A stretch of DNA of 64,000 nucleotides, taken from assembly GCA_020055645.1 (NCBI GenBank), contig CM034549.1, forward strand, positions 16,823,930 through 16,887,929. Direction: 5' to 3'. The stretch comes from Tomocerus qinae (taxonomy: Eukaryota > Arthropoda > Collembola > Entomobryomorpha > Tomoceridae). Made by a program: the position numbers and the translations under genes. Shown here piece after piece: positions 36,929-50,200 of this stretch. Position 1 is the first letter of the stretch. Every line of letters starts with the position of its first letter. The notes beneath the pieces were generated by a model, which saw only the letters and a program-made list of their open reading frames with translations, was not told the DNA's origin and searched no databases.

Positions 36929-39900
36929 CGAAGTAGCAAAGTCAAGACACACAATGCAAATCAGAGCAGAGGCAGAGAGAGAGAGCCATATTATGAATAT
37001 GAAACGAAATGGGAAATTAATAATCCTTCGTCTAGATGTTCATGTTGTAGTTGTAAAACCTACTCCTTCGTTCGTTCGCCACTCTTCCGAAACTTTATAC
37101 TCGTATAGTGTGTCATGAACTGACTAACTTATGAATAGGCAACTAACCTTAAGTACAAGAACAAAGTCAAGTACCAGTACAAGTCACAGTCAACTACTAA
37201 CGCAGAATATCCAATGAACACCAAGACACACACACACACGCATCCTCTTCTTCTTTCTCCCATTACATCCACAACTAAATAGCTTCAACCCACTGCTTAT
37301 GAATATCAACTCAGCTGAACTGAATTTTCTATGACATTCATTACAGTTCACTCAGTCTCTCTCTCTACAAACCTACGCACATTGCGTTTCTATTCTCCCA
37401 AATTGCTTATTCACTCAATCATCTCTTGTATTAATGTACAACATTCTACATTTACATTGTCTTCATTAAACTAAGTTCCTAGACAATTGACACATGAAAC
37501 ACATGACTAAATAATACATTGCGCAAAAATGGATTTTGGCAGACCTTTTTTGCTTCTTTTGTTCTTCAAACATTTGTACACTATTTTTTAGTCATTCGCG
37601 AATTAAATGCTCTCTTATTAGCATACTACAATGCTACATTTGCATACAATACACTAAAATCTTAAAAATGTCTACAACCTGCTGTGTGTAAACACATGAA
37701 TAAATATTTCTTTAACAAAAGTAACAAATGACATTTAAGTAATTTTAATGAAGGAAAGTTAATAAGATTGGTTAAGTACTGCGGTATAATTATTCGCATA
37801 AATAACAAATGTAATTAGACAGAATGGCCATTGGATAAGAAATTACATTATATACAAACATTATAAATAAATGGAAATCACAATAATTAGATCATAAAAT
37901 GTATGGGTGTAGTGCGATTGTAATAAAATTATTGAAGCTTCCCTATCTACAATTAAAACCCAACTGTCTATAGTATATCTTATGCTAGTTATAAATAGAA
38001 AGTGACAGAGTAAAAACCACACGTTCTAAAAAGATAAGAATGACAATATAAAATCCACATGAAGAGACAAATTCAGCTGCAAATTCATTAAGTGTAGTGC
38101 ATAATTTATGTGCGTCGAAAGTAATTGTTTTATAGCAACAAACGATTAAATTGAATGAGTGTGAATGAAATGACATCTTAATAGTAATAGCATAGGAAAT
38201 GTTTTCGAAACTTTTATTGCACCCAATAAAGAATTGTACTGTTAAGGCAAAGATAACAATTGGACTTAATAGTAACAATTATGTATATTGCTGTCATTTA
38301 AATGTGCCTGTTGTATACGCATATTGATGCTTATCTATAACAAAGAACGCGCATTCATCATAAATATAAAAGTGCACCCAATTACTAATCGTCGGAATTA
38401 TTTTCCTTTGCAGATAAACACTCCTTGTCAAAATTACTCTCTTCCCTCTAGAAAGATTTCTAATAAATATCTTTTAAGAACATGAGTCAACCAACTCTTG
38501 GCCTATAAATTGCTCAACAACTAATTTACCTACATCTGATCCTGAATTCTTAATTTATAACTGCAAAAAAGATTAGCTTTTTGTGGAACTCGTATTTCCA
38601 TATTACAGAATAGAGAAACTATCGTAGAACACCACAATTTGAAAATAATCTACTACATTCAAAGTTTGGGACGATTGTGTATTTTTCAGTAGCGTATTAT
38701 GAACATTGCAACTTTGCAAGCTTAAATTACCTGTATTGTATGTAAAATAAATTAGAAACAAATACTATTCAATAACAAAAGTGGCAATCAGATAAACCAA
38801 GCAAATCTTGACTAGCGTACAGAGTATTACATTTATGCAAACCATAGCGAATTCAGTACCTACTACCTTCAGCAAATAGATTGGTGATAAATAACATTTG
38901 TCACACCCTAATTATGTGTAATGAAAAATTATTTCAAATAATTGTAGGTAAACAGTTTGCTGATAAATTATGGGAATCACAACGATAGAGTGTAATTATG
39001 CATCTCATAATAGTTAAATTTATGATAGTAGGCACTTAATGCACATTATCTATGGACTCATAAAATTTTACTTCTTCGGTTGCTACCTGTCTTGCCTTGC
39101 TTACACTGCGATTAGTAATCAAATCATCTTTGTATGTATGGCCTGTAAAGTCTCAACAAGCAATAATAATATTTCTTAGATAAATATAATACATTATTAT
39201 AATGGAAGTAAAAGTAAATTATATAAGTATTATAGATACAGCCGGAGTAGATAATTGAAAAGAAGGAATAATGCTTTGGTATGCCTAAATAGAAGAAAAT
39301 ACAACATTGAAAAAACTCTCACTTGATAATAATTACAGCAGACAGTAGGTACACTTAATAGCTTTCATCTTCTAATGGTTAACGTATTGACATTCCTGTA
39401 GATACTAGTATTGGTATCTTTGGTAGGAATAAAAATGAGAAACCTTTACATAACAAGGACTGAGGACGGAACATGATAATTTATTTTAATTGCTTACAGT
39501 GCAAACAAACTGACGCCTGTCCGATAAGAAAACAATAATGTTTTATTATCGTTGTTTTGTTACGGTGAAGTAGTACGTGTAGTAAGGCAAGTATTAATCC
39601 ACTAGCATCTGCACAAGTAAAAGAGGGTGCAGGGAGCTTAGTAAATATTCAATAGATCCAGAGCATACATCTCACATAATGAAACCAATAAAATAAGCAA
39701 GAGTTCCTCCAGGTTTTCTTGTTGTCCTGATAAAACTGCTGGGAGGAAGATGAGCTCTGATTTTGAGAAGAATAGGCAGGTTTTTTGCCAATCACAATAA
39801 ATAAGAGTAGTCATAAGCCAGGCTAGGAAAAACAATTGACTGCAAACACCTCAGCACGTATACAAGTATAATAGAATAGACATATATGGATATAATACAA

Positions 39901-42650
39901 GTGCGTAAGGAAGAGAATCGTAGACTAATTATTATCATTACACCTTTCGCTTACTTACTTTGTATATAAATCTCGTATTGGGTTTTTATTTGTATGGGAT
40001 GTAGAATGAGAGCTTAATTATTAATTGTTCAGTTGAACTAATGACTAAAAGCAAGGATTGTTTGATGGACAAGGAGATGGGAGAATTAATCCAGTCGTTT
40101 TATTTATGTAGGTGATGTTTTCAATTGAGTTCTATCTGATCTAATTCTCCGAATGAGAGTAGAAGAAAATGCGTGTATCTTTAGGTACTTGTCTTTGTTT
40201 ATCTATCTGTTGTGTGTTTAAATACTTTTAATCTTGATTAGCGACTTGTCCATATCACCGACGCCATGTTGTCTTCATTTTTGACTGCTTTTTTCATTGA
40301 GAATAAATAGGTCTAGCATAACATGCGTTTTAGCTTTGATAGCAAGAATTCAAGTCAGACGATAAGTTCACATGGTCAGTAAGTTCAGCTGCGAGTTTTT
40401 TCAATCTCGTCAACAACAAATTTTTTTGCTGCGTAGTGTCATTAAGCAAAGTTTCGCAACAACTCCCGAATATGTGTATCGAGGTTCTATAATTTAGCAG
40501 AGGAACTGCATAAATGAGGTATGTAGCAACAAAGAGAATGTAAACGTCCTGAGCAACATAACTATCAAGATATTGAAAAGATAAAATTAAGTAGGCATAC
40601 AGCCTCATATGGCCATTATACATATACTTAGGAAGTGTAATGTGTGCAAGTTTTTCGTTACTTATTATGTGTGGCTTGATTTTGTTGTAGTTAATAGGCT
40701 GAAAAAGACAAAGTCACGTTTAATTTGTAATAATTGGATCTTTTCACAGACAAGCGAGGCTTACTTCTATATAATATGTAGCAGGTCCTTACTGCTCTAC
40801 TATCTACATTGAAAGAAAAGCTTGGGAAAAGTCCAACACTAAAAAGCCATTGGTAAGGAGCACATTGCTATAAAAATATCAGAATATACCGTAGCTCGTT
40901 TCTTCTGTGCGGAGTTAGCAGACCAGTTTAACAAATCGACAGAAAAGAACAGACAGCCGATTACTTTTAGACAAGAACAGGACAACGCAACGGAGCAGCC
41001 AAGCAAAGCCAACATTTTTTCACTAACAAAATGCCCAACAGGGAAAATGCAATCCAATGTCCCAACGAAAGTCAAAAGCTAAGCAGCAGGAATGTTAAAG
41101 TCATTTTATTACCTTACCTCTAGTAATATTATCAACTTTTGCACAGGTTAATAATGTTTAGACTTCAATACGATATCTCAAGGCACATAAGAAAACTCAA
41201 TTTTATAGAGCGACAAGTCACACGCATTTAAATTCAATTGAACCCAGTGAACACTCACAGAGGAACAAATTCAAGTCTGGCAAAAGTATTTACAGAGTTA
41301 TCTAACCTGTGTGTTTCCCTATTGGTTATTTTATTGTATCGTTATATGCATTCATTTCAGTATGTGGTCCTTGCACTGGCAGACGACAAAACACAAAACT
41401 CTAATAGTCTGATCAAAACAAAACAGGATGGGACACATTTTCAATACTAGCTATAGTGTTGAAACTTGACAATCAGTTAATTCAGTCCGGTTATTCTTAC
41501 CGGTCAATGTATCTTCCTACTGGAACTTTTAAACGTAATTGAGACAGAAAGTTATACAAGAACATGTTTTCCCTTTAGCATTTTTAATACTAGTGCAACA
41601 GATAATAAAATGTATTAAACTTACTTGCTATCTATGATTGTAGCTATAATTCTGATTGTCCTAATATTTACATTGACATTACATCGTTCTTTAAAACTAC
41701 ACCACATTTCCATACTAAACTTATTACTGTGTCATAATAGTCATGTGTCGGCATATCCCTTATGTTACGACTCTTACACATGAATTTCAACTATCCCTAT
41801 CATAATGCTATCTCAAATGTACCTTGTAGCTTGTACGTAGGAAATATATTTTATTGACGATGCAGATAAGCTAGTTAATACAGAATTCATCTGCTACCCC
41901 TGGACAAACTCGAACTGTTTCCTTTCCCTTATTCTCCAAGTCGGAATTCACTTACATAGAGCTGTCGTGAAGTTCCTTGTCAAAAGTACGCCTGTCTACT
42001 CTAATATAACACAAACTGTGCAAATAAAAAAGTAAAAGTGAAATCCACATCCAACCAAAAGACACACCGACAGCCTGTTTTCATTTTGGTATGTGTACAT
42101 TCACTATCTCTACATTTCATCTTCATTTATAATGTCTACTATCCTTGAAATCACATTTTATCCTATAAATTATGGAGGCTGAGAAAGTGAGAAATGCGCT
42201 GAACTGAAAAATAACACAGACAGTAAGTAGTTGGAATTGGAAGCAAGTTTTTTTCTTTTTATTTCTACACATGACAATTGCATAAGTAGAATTGTTCCTT
42301 TTTATGCCGTTAATGTTTTTCCAGAAATCAACAAAATATTCTACTTCACTTACATTATAGGTCCGTAGAACTGATTATTTGACAATTATTTCATTATTTG
42401 CAAGTTAGCATAAATAATTGTGCAAAAATTGCATTATTTTTGTATATAAGTAGCGAAATGAGTTAGTGATAGGAAGACTAGGGATGTACGACTGTAGTAT
42501 TACGAAAGGGGCAACATCTAAAAAGCCTTTTTGGAATCAAAGTGAAAATTCGTTGATAAGAAATGGTAGGAGTTTGTAGATTGTAGCGCCTTGCATGAAC
42601 CAAGTGCTCAAGCACTGGAGGAATGAAAGAGAAGTATAAAACTCATATGT

Positions 42651-42668
42651 AATAATAATAATAATAAT
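42651..42668. repeat. (AAT)6 microsatellite
   Basis: Six perfect AAT units in non-coding sequence. Confidence 0.9.
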
Positions 42669-43680
42669 GCTTTCCAGCAATCTCTTCCTTGGGTTGTTAT
42701 GTTTTGGATTCAGATAGGTAGCTTATTATGTAGACTGTATTCAGCTACCTTTGGCTCATTCTCATTGCATAGCTTAGGAAGTTATAACGTAGATATCTCG
42801 GATTCAGTTAAGTTAATACCAGTTCCTTCATTTTCATTTATGTGATTTTCTTTCATTCAGCTCACATCACATCCTACCATTCTCTCCCAGATTCATAGAA
42901 CATCACAATACAATCAGCCTTTACGTTTGTAAACTAGTAGTGGGAGCCATGGGGGAAAAGAAATGAAAAAGAAAGCCTTCGGCAAAGCTACATACTACAT
43001 TACATGTAGTTAGCTAACATGCAATGTCTGTGCTGCTACTTTTATATGTAAACTGTACATACATAGTAGTACTTACCATGGCACAATAATGATATAACTT
43101 GTAATATTTATAATACCCGTACCTAAAGACATTATAAGAACCTACTACTACTATTGCCTACCTATGAGCTTGAATATTACAAATAGGTAAGATAGCTAAG
43201 CATGAACGGAACAATACTACTAACAATAAATAGCTATGTACATACAATGCATGCCCACTAGATACGATTTGTATTAGCAATAACTATAATAATATTATGC
43301 AAAGAGTATGTATGTTGCCTTCTTCTCTACGTTAACTAAACCTAACATGCATCAGCCTTTTATAATATAAACCTTACTAGTCACACTAAAAGAATGTTCA
43401 ATTAACTAAAACTCTTCAAACTTACATCGGGTACTGTGCATAATATTGTTCGTTCCTTATGCATTCAAATCAACAGAACTCAATTGACTCATCTTACCTC
43501 CCTCATTAAAATACATTGTACTACATACTCCGTAATAAACTCCGGAGGGCTCCAGCCAGACAGACGCAATCTCAACCCATCCACCTAACAATAAATTCAG
43601 TTTATACAAATTTTTGCAAAACAAACCACAGACTGTCTACTCCTCTTCATTAAATCAAGACAATTCCTATTAATTATAAA

Positions 43681-43945
43681 GAAAAATTTTATAGCCCATA
43701 TAACATCTTTTATTCATGGTAGTAATTGTGTCAGAAATATTCTCTTGGAAGAAAGCTCTCATTAATCCCAGAACAATAACATTATCATTCTGCTTAAAAA
43801 TCCCTGGAAATAGCAATTCGAACCGTCAATCTACCTTCTTACCCTACAATCTATAATATATTTTCAGATTTAAATTATATTTAAAAAGCTTTTTGGGTCA
43901 ATAATCATAAATTATATATTTATATTGCATAAAATATGCATTTGT
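43681..43945 (+). repeat. Tandem duplication, copy 1
   Basis: Starts GAAAAATTTTATAGCCC. It shares with copy 2 nearly identical blocks (CATCTTTTATTCATGGTAGT, TCAGAAATATTCT, CATTAATCCCAGAACAA) and, near the end, AATTATATTTAAA and TTTTTGGGTCAATAAT. The middle part is diverged between the copies. Confidence 0.85.
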
Positions 43946-44255
43946 GAAAATTTTTATAGCCCCTATAACATCTTTTATTCATGGTAGTAATTGTATCAGA
44001 AATATTCTATTGGAAAAAAGCTATCATTAATCCCAGAACAACAACATTATCATTCTAGTTAAAAAAAATCCCAGTAAATAGTAACCTCATACTTCTAATT
44101 AACATAACTAAGTTCTACCGAAAATTTTACCAAAAATCGATCTACGTACCTAATCGGAAATATGTTGTCAGACCAAAATTATATTTAAACAGGTTTTTGG
44201 GTCAATAATATAAATTGTGTACTTATTTTGCAAATGCAAAGATTTGTGAAAAAAT
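43946..44255 (+). repeat. Tandem duplication, copy 2
   Basis: Directly abuts copy 1 in the same orientation and keeps the same order of blocks, with about 45 extra bases in the diverged middle. No open frame crosses the pair, and there are no obvious terminal inverted repeats or target-site duplications, so this looks like an old local duplication or a diverged interspersed-repeat pair. Confidence 0.85.
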
Positions 44256-47200
44256 AATATTCCAAGCACACTGAATATGCCTATTTATAGTAGAGTTACG
44301 TAGTGAATGGCGAATAGAATAATTATGTTTAGATGTGACGAAATCTCATGTACTAAATCGAATGGATGTCGATCTTGTAGCTATCTGCTCGGCCTTCAAA
44401 TAAGTTAAAGGAAAAATGGTATTATTTTTATAACAACTACCACAAGCCTAGCCTACCCACCTGTTTCTGACTTTAATGGTTTGGCTTGACTTGAATTGGG
44501 CTTAGTGACTTGGCTGGTTATGCTAGTTGAAGTTGCCTTCGTATACTAGTTGGTTATGGTTACTGTTGATAAGCATATACATAAGAATGGGATTGCTGAG
44601 TTAAGTGGCGGAATGTGGGCTGGGCATTTCCAGGTTCTTTCCTTTTCCGCTCGGTAAACAATTTATTAGAAACAAGAATAAACTTTTATGCAAAAGTAAG
44701 TTTACGGACTGTTTGCCTGTGAAAAGTACACAGAGGAGGTTGTAAATATTAAGTCAGGTACACACTCTAAGTGTAGCTTAATTCATATTTTGCATTCAAG
44801 TACTAATATAATTATATGTAAGTTAACATTGAAGAATTGTTAATATTGGCCTATTATTTATGTGATATTTCAACCGCAAAAAAATCTCGACACTTGAGCG
44901 TAGAAAAGTATAGACATGTGTAAATAGGTAATACATAAACACACCTTAACATTTATAATGATGTTCTGATTAGGAAGGAAGTTTAAAGAATATAAACATA
45001 TTTTGTTATGTACATATGCTACATTGTTATAGTTTCCTTCTTAATTAAAATCAAAAGTTCTCTAGCCGGGAGGATTAAATCAAAACATTCTTACCTACTA
45101 CCTCTACCTTTCCCGTTCGCGTGGGTTTCCGTCTTTAAATCATGTAAAAAGTAGCATTGCTTTTAAACATTAAATGAGCACTAATGAACAAAAATGCCAG
45201 AACGGTAAAAACTTGAATAGGTATTAACTTTGTATGTAACTCTTCCCTTGTTTTACATCTGTCGAACTAACAAACCTAAGAATTGACATTACAAATCATG
45301 TTCATGTACCGTATACCTAACCAATTTACAGTTTTCTAATATATTCCCAACAGAGACAACAATATAAATACCACAAACCTTGTTACTTTTAACAAATTAT
45401 GACTAAACTATTTCACTTGCTCATAAACATAATTATTGGATTGATAAACGACCCAAATAGCGTTATTAATACATCCTTATTGAGTTGTGTAACAAATTAA
45501 CGGGTCCAAGTTGCAAAATATACGTTTCACATCCCCCAGGATAAAATTGGCACACTATACAGCAGTATATAAACATTTCTAATTGAATTATCATTTCATC
45601 TCAACAGTTACAAACCACAATGTCTCAATTCAGTATACACGACCCAATTTTCCTGGAAATGGATGAGCCATTGTAGAGTAACTCTACTAATCCAATTGTT
45701 AAATTACAAATCAGCAGGTGTACTATTTTAGTGCATTTAAAACAGTACAGGTAGTAATACTATTGAATCATAAAAATACAAAGGAACCACATGTTCATTG
45801 ATCTTTAGCTACACCTGCATGAAATTGTATCTCATTTTCTACCATGTGTGCACTTCTCTGTAGTGAATGCGGCGAAATCTTAAATGTAAATAAAAGATGA
45901 AGACAAGGAGTTTCGGTGGCAAGATTTTTGACCCTAAGTTTGGTTTGCTTTGATTAGATTTTCAGCTTTCCGCCTCGACTTGACTTAACATGCTTCCTAC
46001 TTACTCAACACTGACGAATGCTTGATAAAATAATGTAATACAACATTAGCCTTGTGGTAATATGGATTACTATTACTAAATGCCTCTAAGAGTTGGTTGC
46101 ACTTTACATTGGACTGTCTGGAATAATAGTTGGCACGAAGTAAAATACTGTATTTTTGTCTGTGGTGTAAGTATGCAAATGATAATCCACTGTTTTATGG
46201 GTGTGTATGAAATATGAATATTTATATCATTTCGTCTCAGTCCATTCTTTGCTTTCCACTCTTAATTCCCTCCTAACTTGCTCTGTTTAGGCAATGTGGC
46301 AGGTTCTTTGATAATTCCATATTATTACCACTGCTGTTTGGTTTTCGTTTAATCCCGTCATATTACTTTTTTCTCCCAATTTCATCCTACATTCGATACG
46401 ATCACCAAAAAATGCCAACAACAAAATGTATTCATCTACCTCATCCATAATTATCATGGAACCATAACAGAACAGAACAGTGAACTCTGAAATAAATAGC
46501 ACGCAGTTTAATCCAGAGCAGACTTCCATGTAATTATTACTAAGCTTTTTATTAACTTGCCAACTTGCAAATAAGTTACTTATACACATTTGCATATTGC
46601 CAATCTGTTCATTCATTTCAATAGGCACAAACCCTCTTTTACCTGCACAAGGTATGCAATAATAAATACATATGCGTACTTCATGTACTATTTTGTATTT
46701 AGCTCCATACATTTAAGTTCAATTTATGCCTTCAAGATAAAATGGGAAAATACCATCCCGGTGAGAGTTATGCGTGTATGTACAATTGCCGCCTCATACA
46801 TATTCTGTTCATACACAATATAAGCTACAAATGATATGTAGTGCTGTGATTTAACTCTAAGATAGAATAAGTAATACAATAAATTACAAAAGGCAGGGCC
46901 AAATTAGTAATGGTGGGCAGGGAACCTGGACTGACTGAGTTTAAGATGCTCAAGGCTGGCAACGACACCTTAGACATGCCAAGCTTTTTTATAGTCATTA
47001 TTGAATGAGTCTTTTAATGAGCCTTGTACTTTTTTATTAACATTTTATGGCTACCAAAAATACAAACTTAAAATTGCAGTAGTCAGGATATAGTCATATC
47101 TACATTTGATTCACAGGTAATTAATTAAATACTCGTGAAAATAAAAATGACGCACTGTTATCGAATCAAAATAAATATGATATTTTGCATATGTTCATGA

Positions 47201-50200
47201 TTTCGGCTGGTGGTAGTAAGTAAGGTCTGTTGAAACGCACAATCTCCCTGTCTGGCCGTGATGAAAACTTAAAATGTAGTTAAACGAAGAACTTAGCTTC
47301 TCTGACCTTGAGAAACAATAAGTACCTGTTGGAAGTCAAGAGTATTTGTATTTCGAGTCAGAAAATTACATAGCAGTTGCCGTGTTTAATGATTTTATTT
47401 CGCAGAATCATTTCTTAATAGAAAGAAATGTAGTAGCTGTAAGGAAATAATTCCTTGAAATGTTTCCAGAGGGAAAAATTAGTAGTGATAGACAGTAGGT
47501 ATGTATAATTACTGTGTATATAGATAATGTTCAATTAAACTAACACATCCGTTGTGGAGTTAGGTAAGGTATTCAGGTAGCCATTATTTTTTACGATTGA
47601 TCCAATCTGACAGAATTTCCGAAAATCACAGGTCTGAGTGAGAGTTGGTTTGTAGAATTACGAGCGAGGTTAGATTGAGAGTCTCACGTGTAAAGATTTT
47701 AATAAGAGGAGAAGAGGAGCTAAATAATTATTCAACACCAATTTAGATAAACAACAAAACAGAATGTGAATCATCACACATGCATAAGTACATGGCTGAC
47801 AGCGCAAAAAGAGAAATTTCCAACTTGATACAAGATAATGGTCGGATGAAACGAAAAAATTGTTCCTTTTGACTGTCTACCAGTCTGGACGGAGTCTGAG
47901 TCTGATTGTCAGTGTGTGTACGTCAACCAGACTACTAAAGTCTACAATCTACTACTATATAGTTCGTAATAAAGGAGTTTAGCTAGCAATTGTAGCATAA
48001 TTTCCCAGCTTCCTCAACATATAATAAAACAGAGATTAAAGAAGTACAAAATCCACTGGGATACATAATTCCGTGTTATCAAAACTAAAAGTCCGTGCGT
48101 AGACATTTTGAAGACTATATAACACATCACGTTTTACGCTCTGGAGCTTAAATATTAAGCAGTACTTAGCAAATGAAAGATTAACCTCACATTTAATACT
48201 ATCATAGGTATTCATATTATCATATTCTTACAGACAAGATTTTTACTCGAATATCAGTAGTATCATGTAGTAGTAAGTAGTAGTAGCACCAGACAAGACC
48301 AGACCAGCACTTAACTTACTGTAATAATAAATCACTCAAACTTTAAAAAAGAAAAAATTCTTGACATAAAAACTGTTATCAAAGTTAAGCTTCTTCTCTC
48401 CCTACACACACTCACCCCACACTCGTCTATACGAAGACCTAACCGCATAACAACAAAACATAATAATATTATAAAAGAACAAAACAAAACACATCAAGAT
48501 TATAAACCGGATTTTTACTCTTATATCTATCTAATACTAAAGAATCCTAAATCTACAGTCTAGCTCAATCTTCACTTCAATTCACAAAAAAGGCAAACTG
48601 ACAAGGTATCATAATACTATAATATAATCGTATTGCAGCAGCTCTGGCTTACACAGTGTGATTAGCTACCCTGGAGCTCACAGCCAATGTCTAAGCAAAC
48701 CAAGCTAGAACAAAAAGGCTTACATACCATAAACATTTGTTTTATCTTCACTTCTCTTGCACAGTAGCTCTTTTTCTCACTAAATCAGCTGTTAACATTC
48801 TTATTTTTTATATACTACTATATAAAAGCTATGAAATACACATTATATGTTTTATTACGTACAAATAGAACTACGATCCAATTCAGGAAGCCAAAATTCA
48901 AATGTCATCCTATTAAACATAGCCGAAAATGAAATATACTCTTGGAGAGATCGTAAATAAGCACAGACTGCCTACCCTCGTAAAAATAGTTTAGAACTAA
49001 TTGCTTGCATATTTTATGCTAGTTTAACCCATTGGTTCACCATACATAAATATGTAGTCTTCTAAGGTTATCATAATGGAATTCATCATTTAATGCAATC
49101 ACAATGCAAATAGCTATACATTTTAGTATATAGATTGCACACATGCTGAGAAGGAGTAGTATATAGGTAAGGATGATACAAAGTCAAAGAGCGGTATAAT
49201 GTTAATAAGTGGTAAGTGCCTGCATCATTACATCTCGAACGAGCTCAGAACATTGTGACTGACAATGAGCACGAATGAAGTCTGCATACAAATTTATCTG
49301 ATTCTGCCTACTTTTCGCAATTTTTCCTCATTACTTACATGCTATCCCTCTCAACGTCAAAACTTAACTTCGCTCTTCTCCTACATCAAAAGTATCATGA
49401 GTGCTTTTCTCTTCATCCGCTGATTGCGTCCCAAGCCCATCGTGAATGAAGTCTAAGTGAGAGCTAAAGTTGACGTTGACTTCAGTTAAGAGGATAGATA
49501 GATGGATATGTGTAATGTATTAATAAATACTACTTATATACATTATCCTAAAGATATACGGATTCTCTATTTGCATAAAGTTCTAAGTTACCATAAAATC
49601 CAGCCCATTAGCATTACCATTTTGGTATCCATCACTTCACAGCACATCAAAAGCCAACTTGCATTTCATGCTACTCATTCTATTATGGATGTATTTCAAC
49701 AAAATTAGAAAAAGAAATACATGTACTACTATATTTACATAGGGATTCTTATTAGAGAGATTACATGATGCATGCAGGAGGACTCAACTCGAGTAAAGTC
49801 CCTAAGTACGTTTTTTATCTTTACCAATAAAATACTCGTGGAAATATCTCGGTTGTCAGATTAAGATTACAGACTCTGACGCTCTTCTCTCTCCCTCCGC
49901 ATCTTCTACATGTTATGTGGGCGACTTGGCGACATCAATAAGACCATTTACTTTTCCACTTATTATACATTCATATTATTAACAGACTTTGATAGAATTA
50001 CCATCTATAGCACTAATACCCATGAACATACATAGTTAGTCAACCATTTATATAAATTAATGTACAAACAATGTTCCCTAACGCTTAAAAATGTTATCCT
50101 ATATACCTGTCTGTCTGTCTCCTTCTTGTTTGTCTGTCTGTAGTTGTTACTGTAGTTTGTCCTTTGGTCAATCTTTGTCTCATACACAAAAATAGGTACT

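Larger units (their letters stand above)
31428..43680. other. Upstream non-coding region (5' UTR introns or intergenic), left part
   Basis: About 12 kb of AT-rich sequence with no gene I can name. If the exon at 31332 has a spliced 5' UTR, part of this is intron and the promoter lies further right. Weak items reported separately are a signal-peptide-like open frame at 36719-36928, a (AC)7 run near 37226, a two-strand open stretch at 40843-41081 and an (AAT)6 run at 42651. Confidence 0.5.

Noticed and set aside
43812..43826. Possible tRNA B box (GGTTCGAATT on the minus strand)
   Set aside because: It departs from the consensus at the last bases, and no A box or cloverleaf could be found around it.
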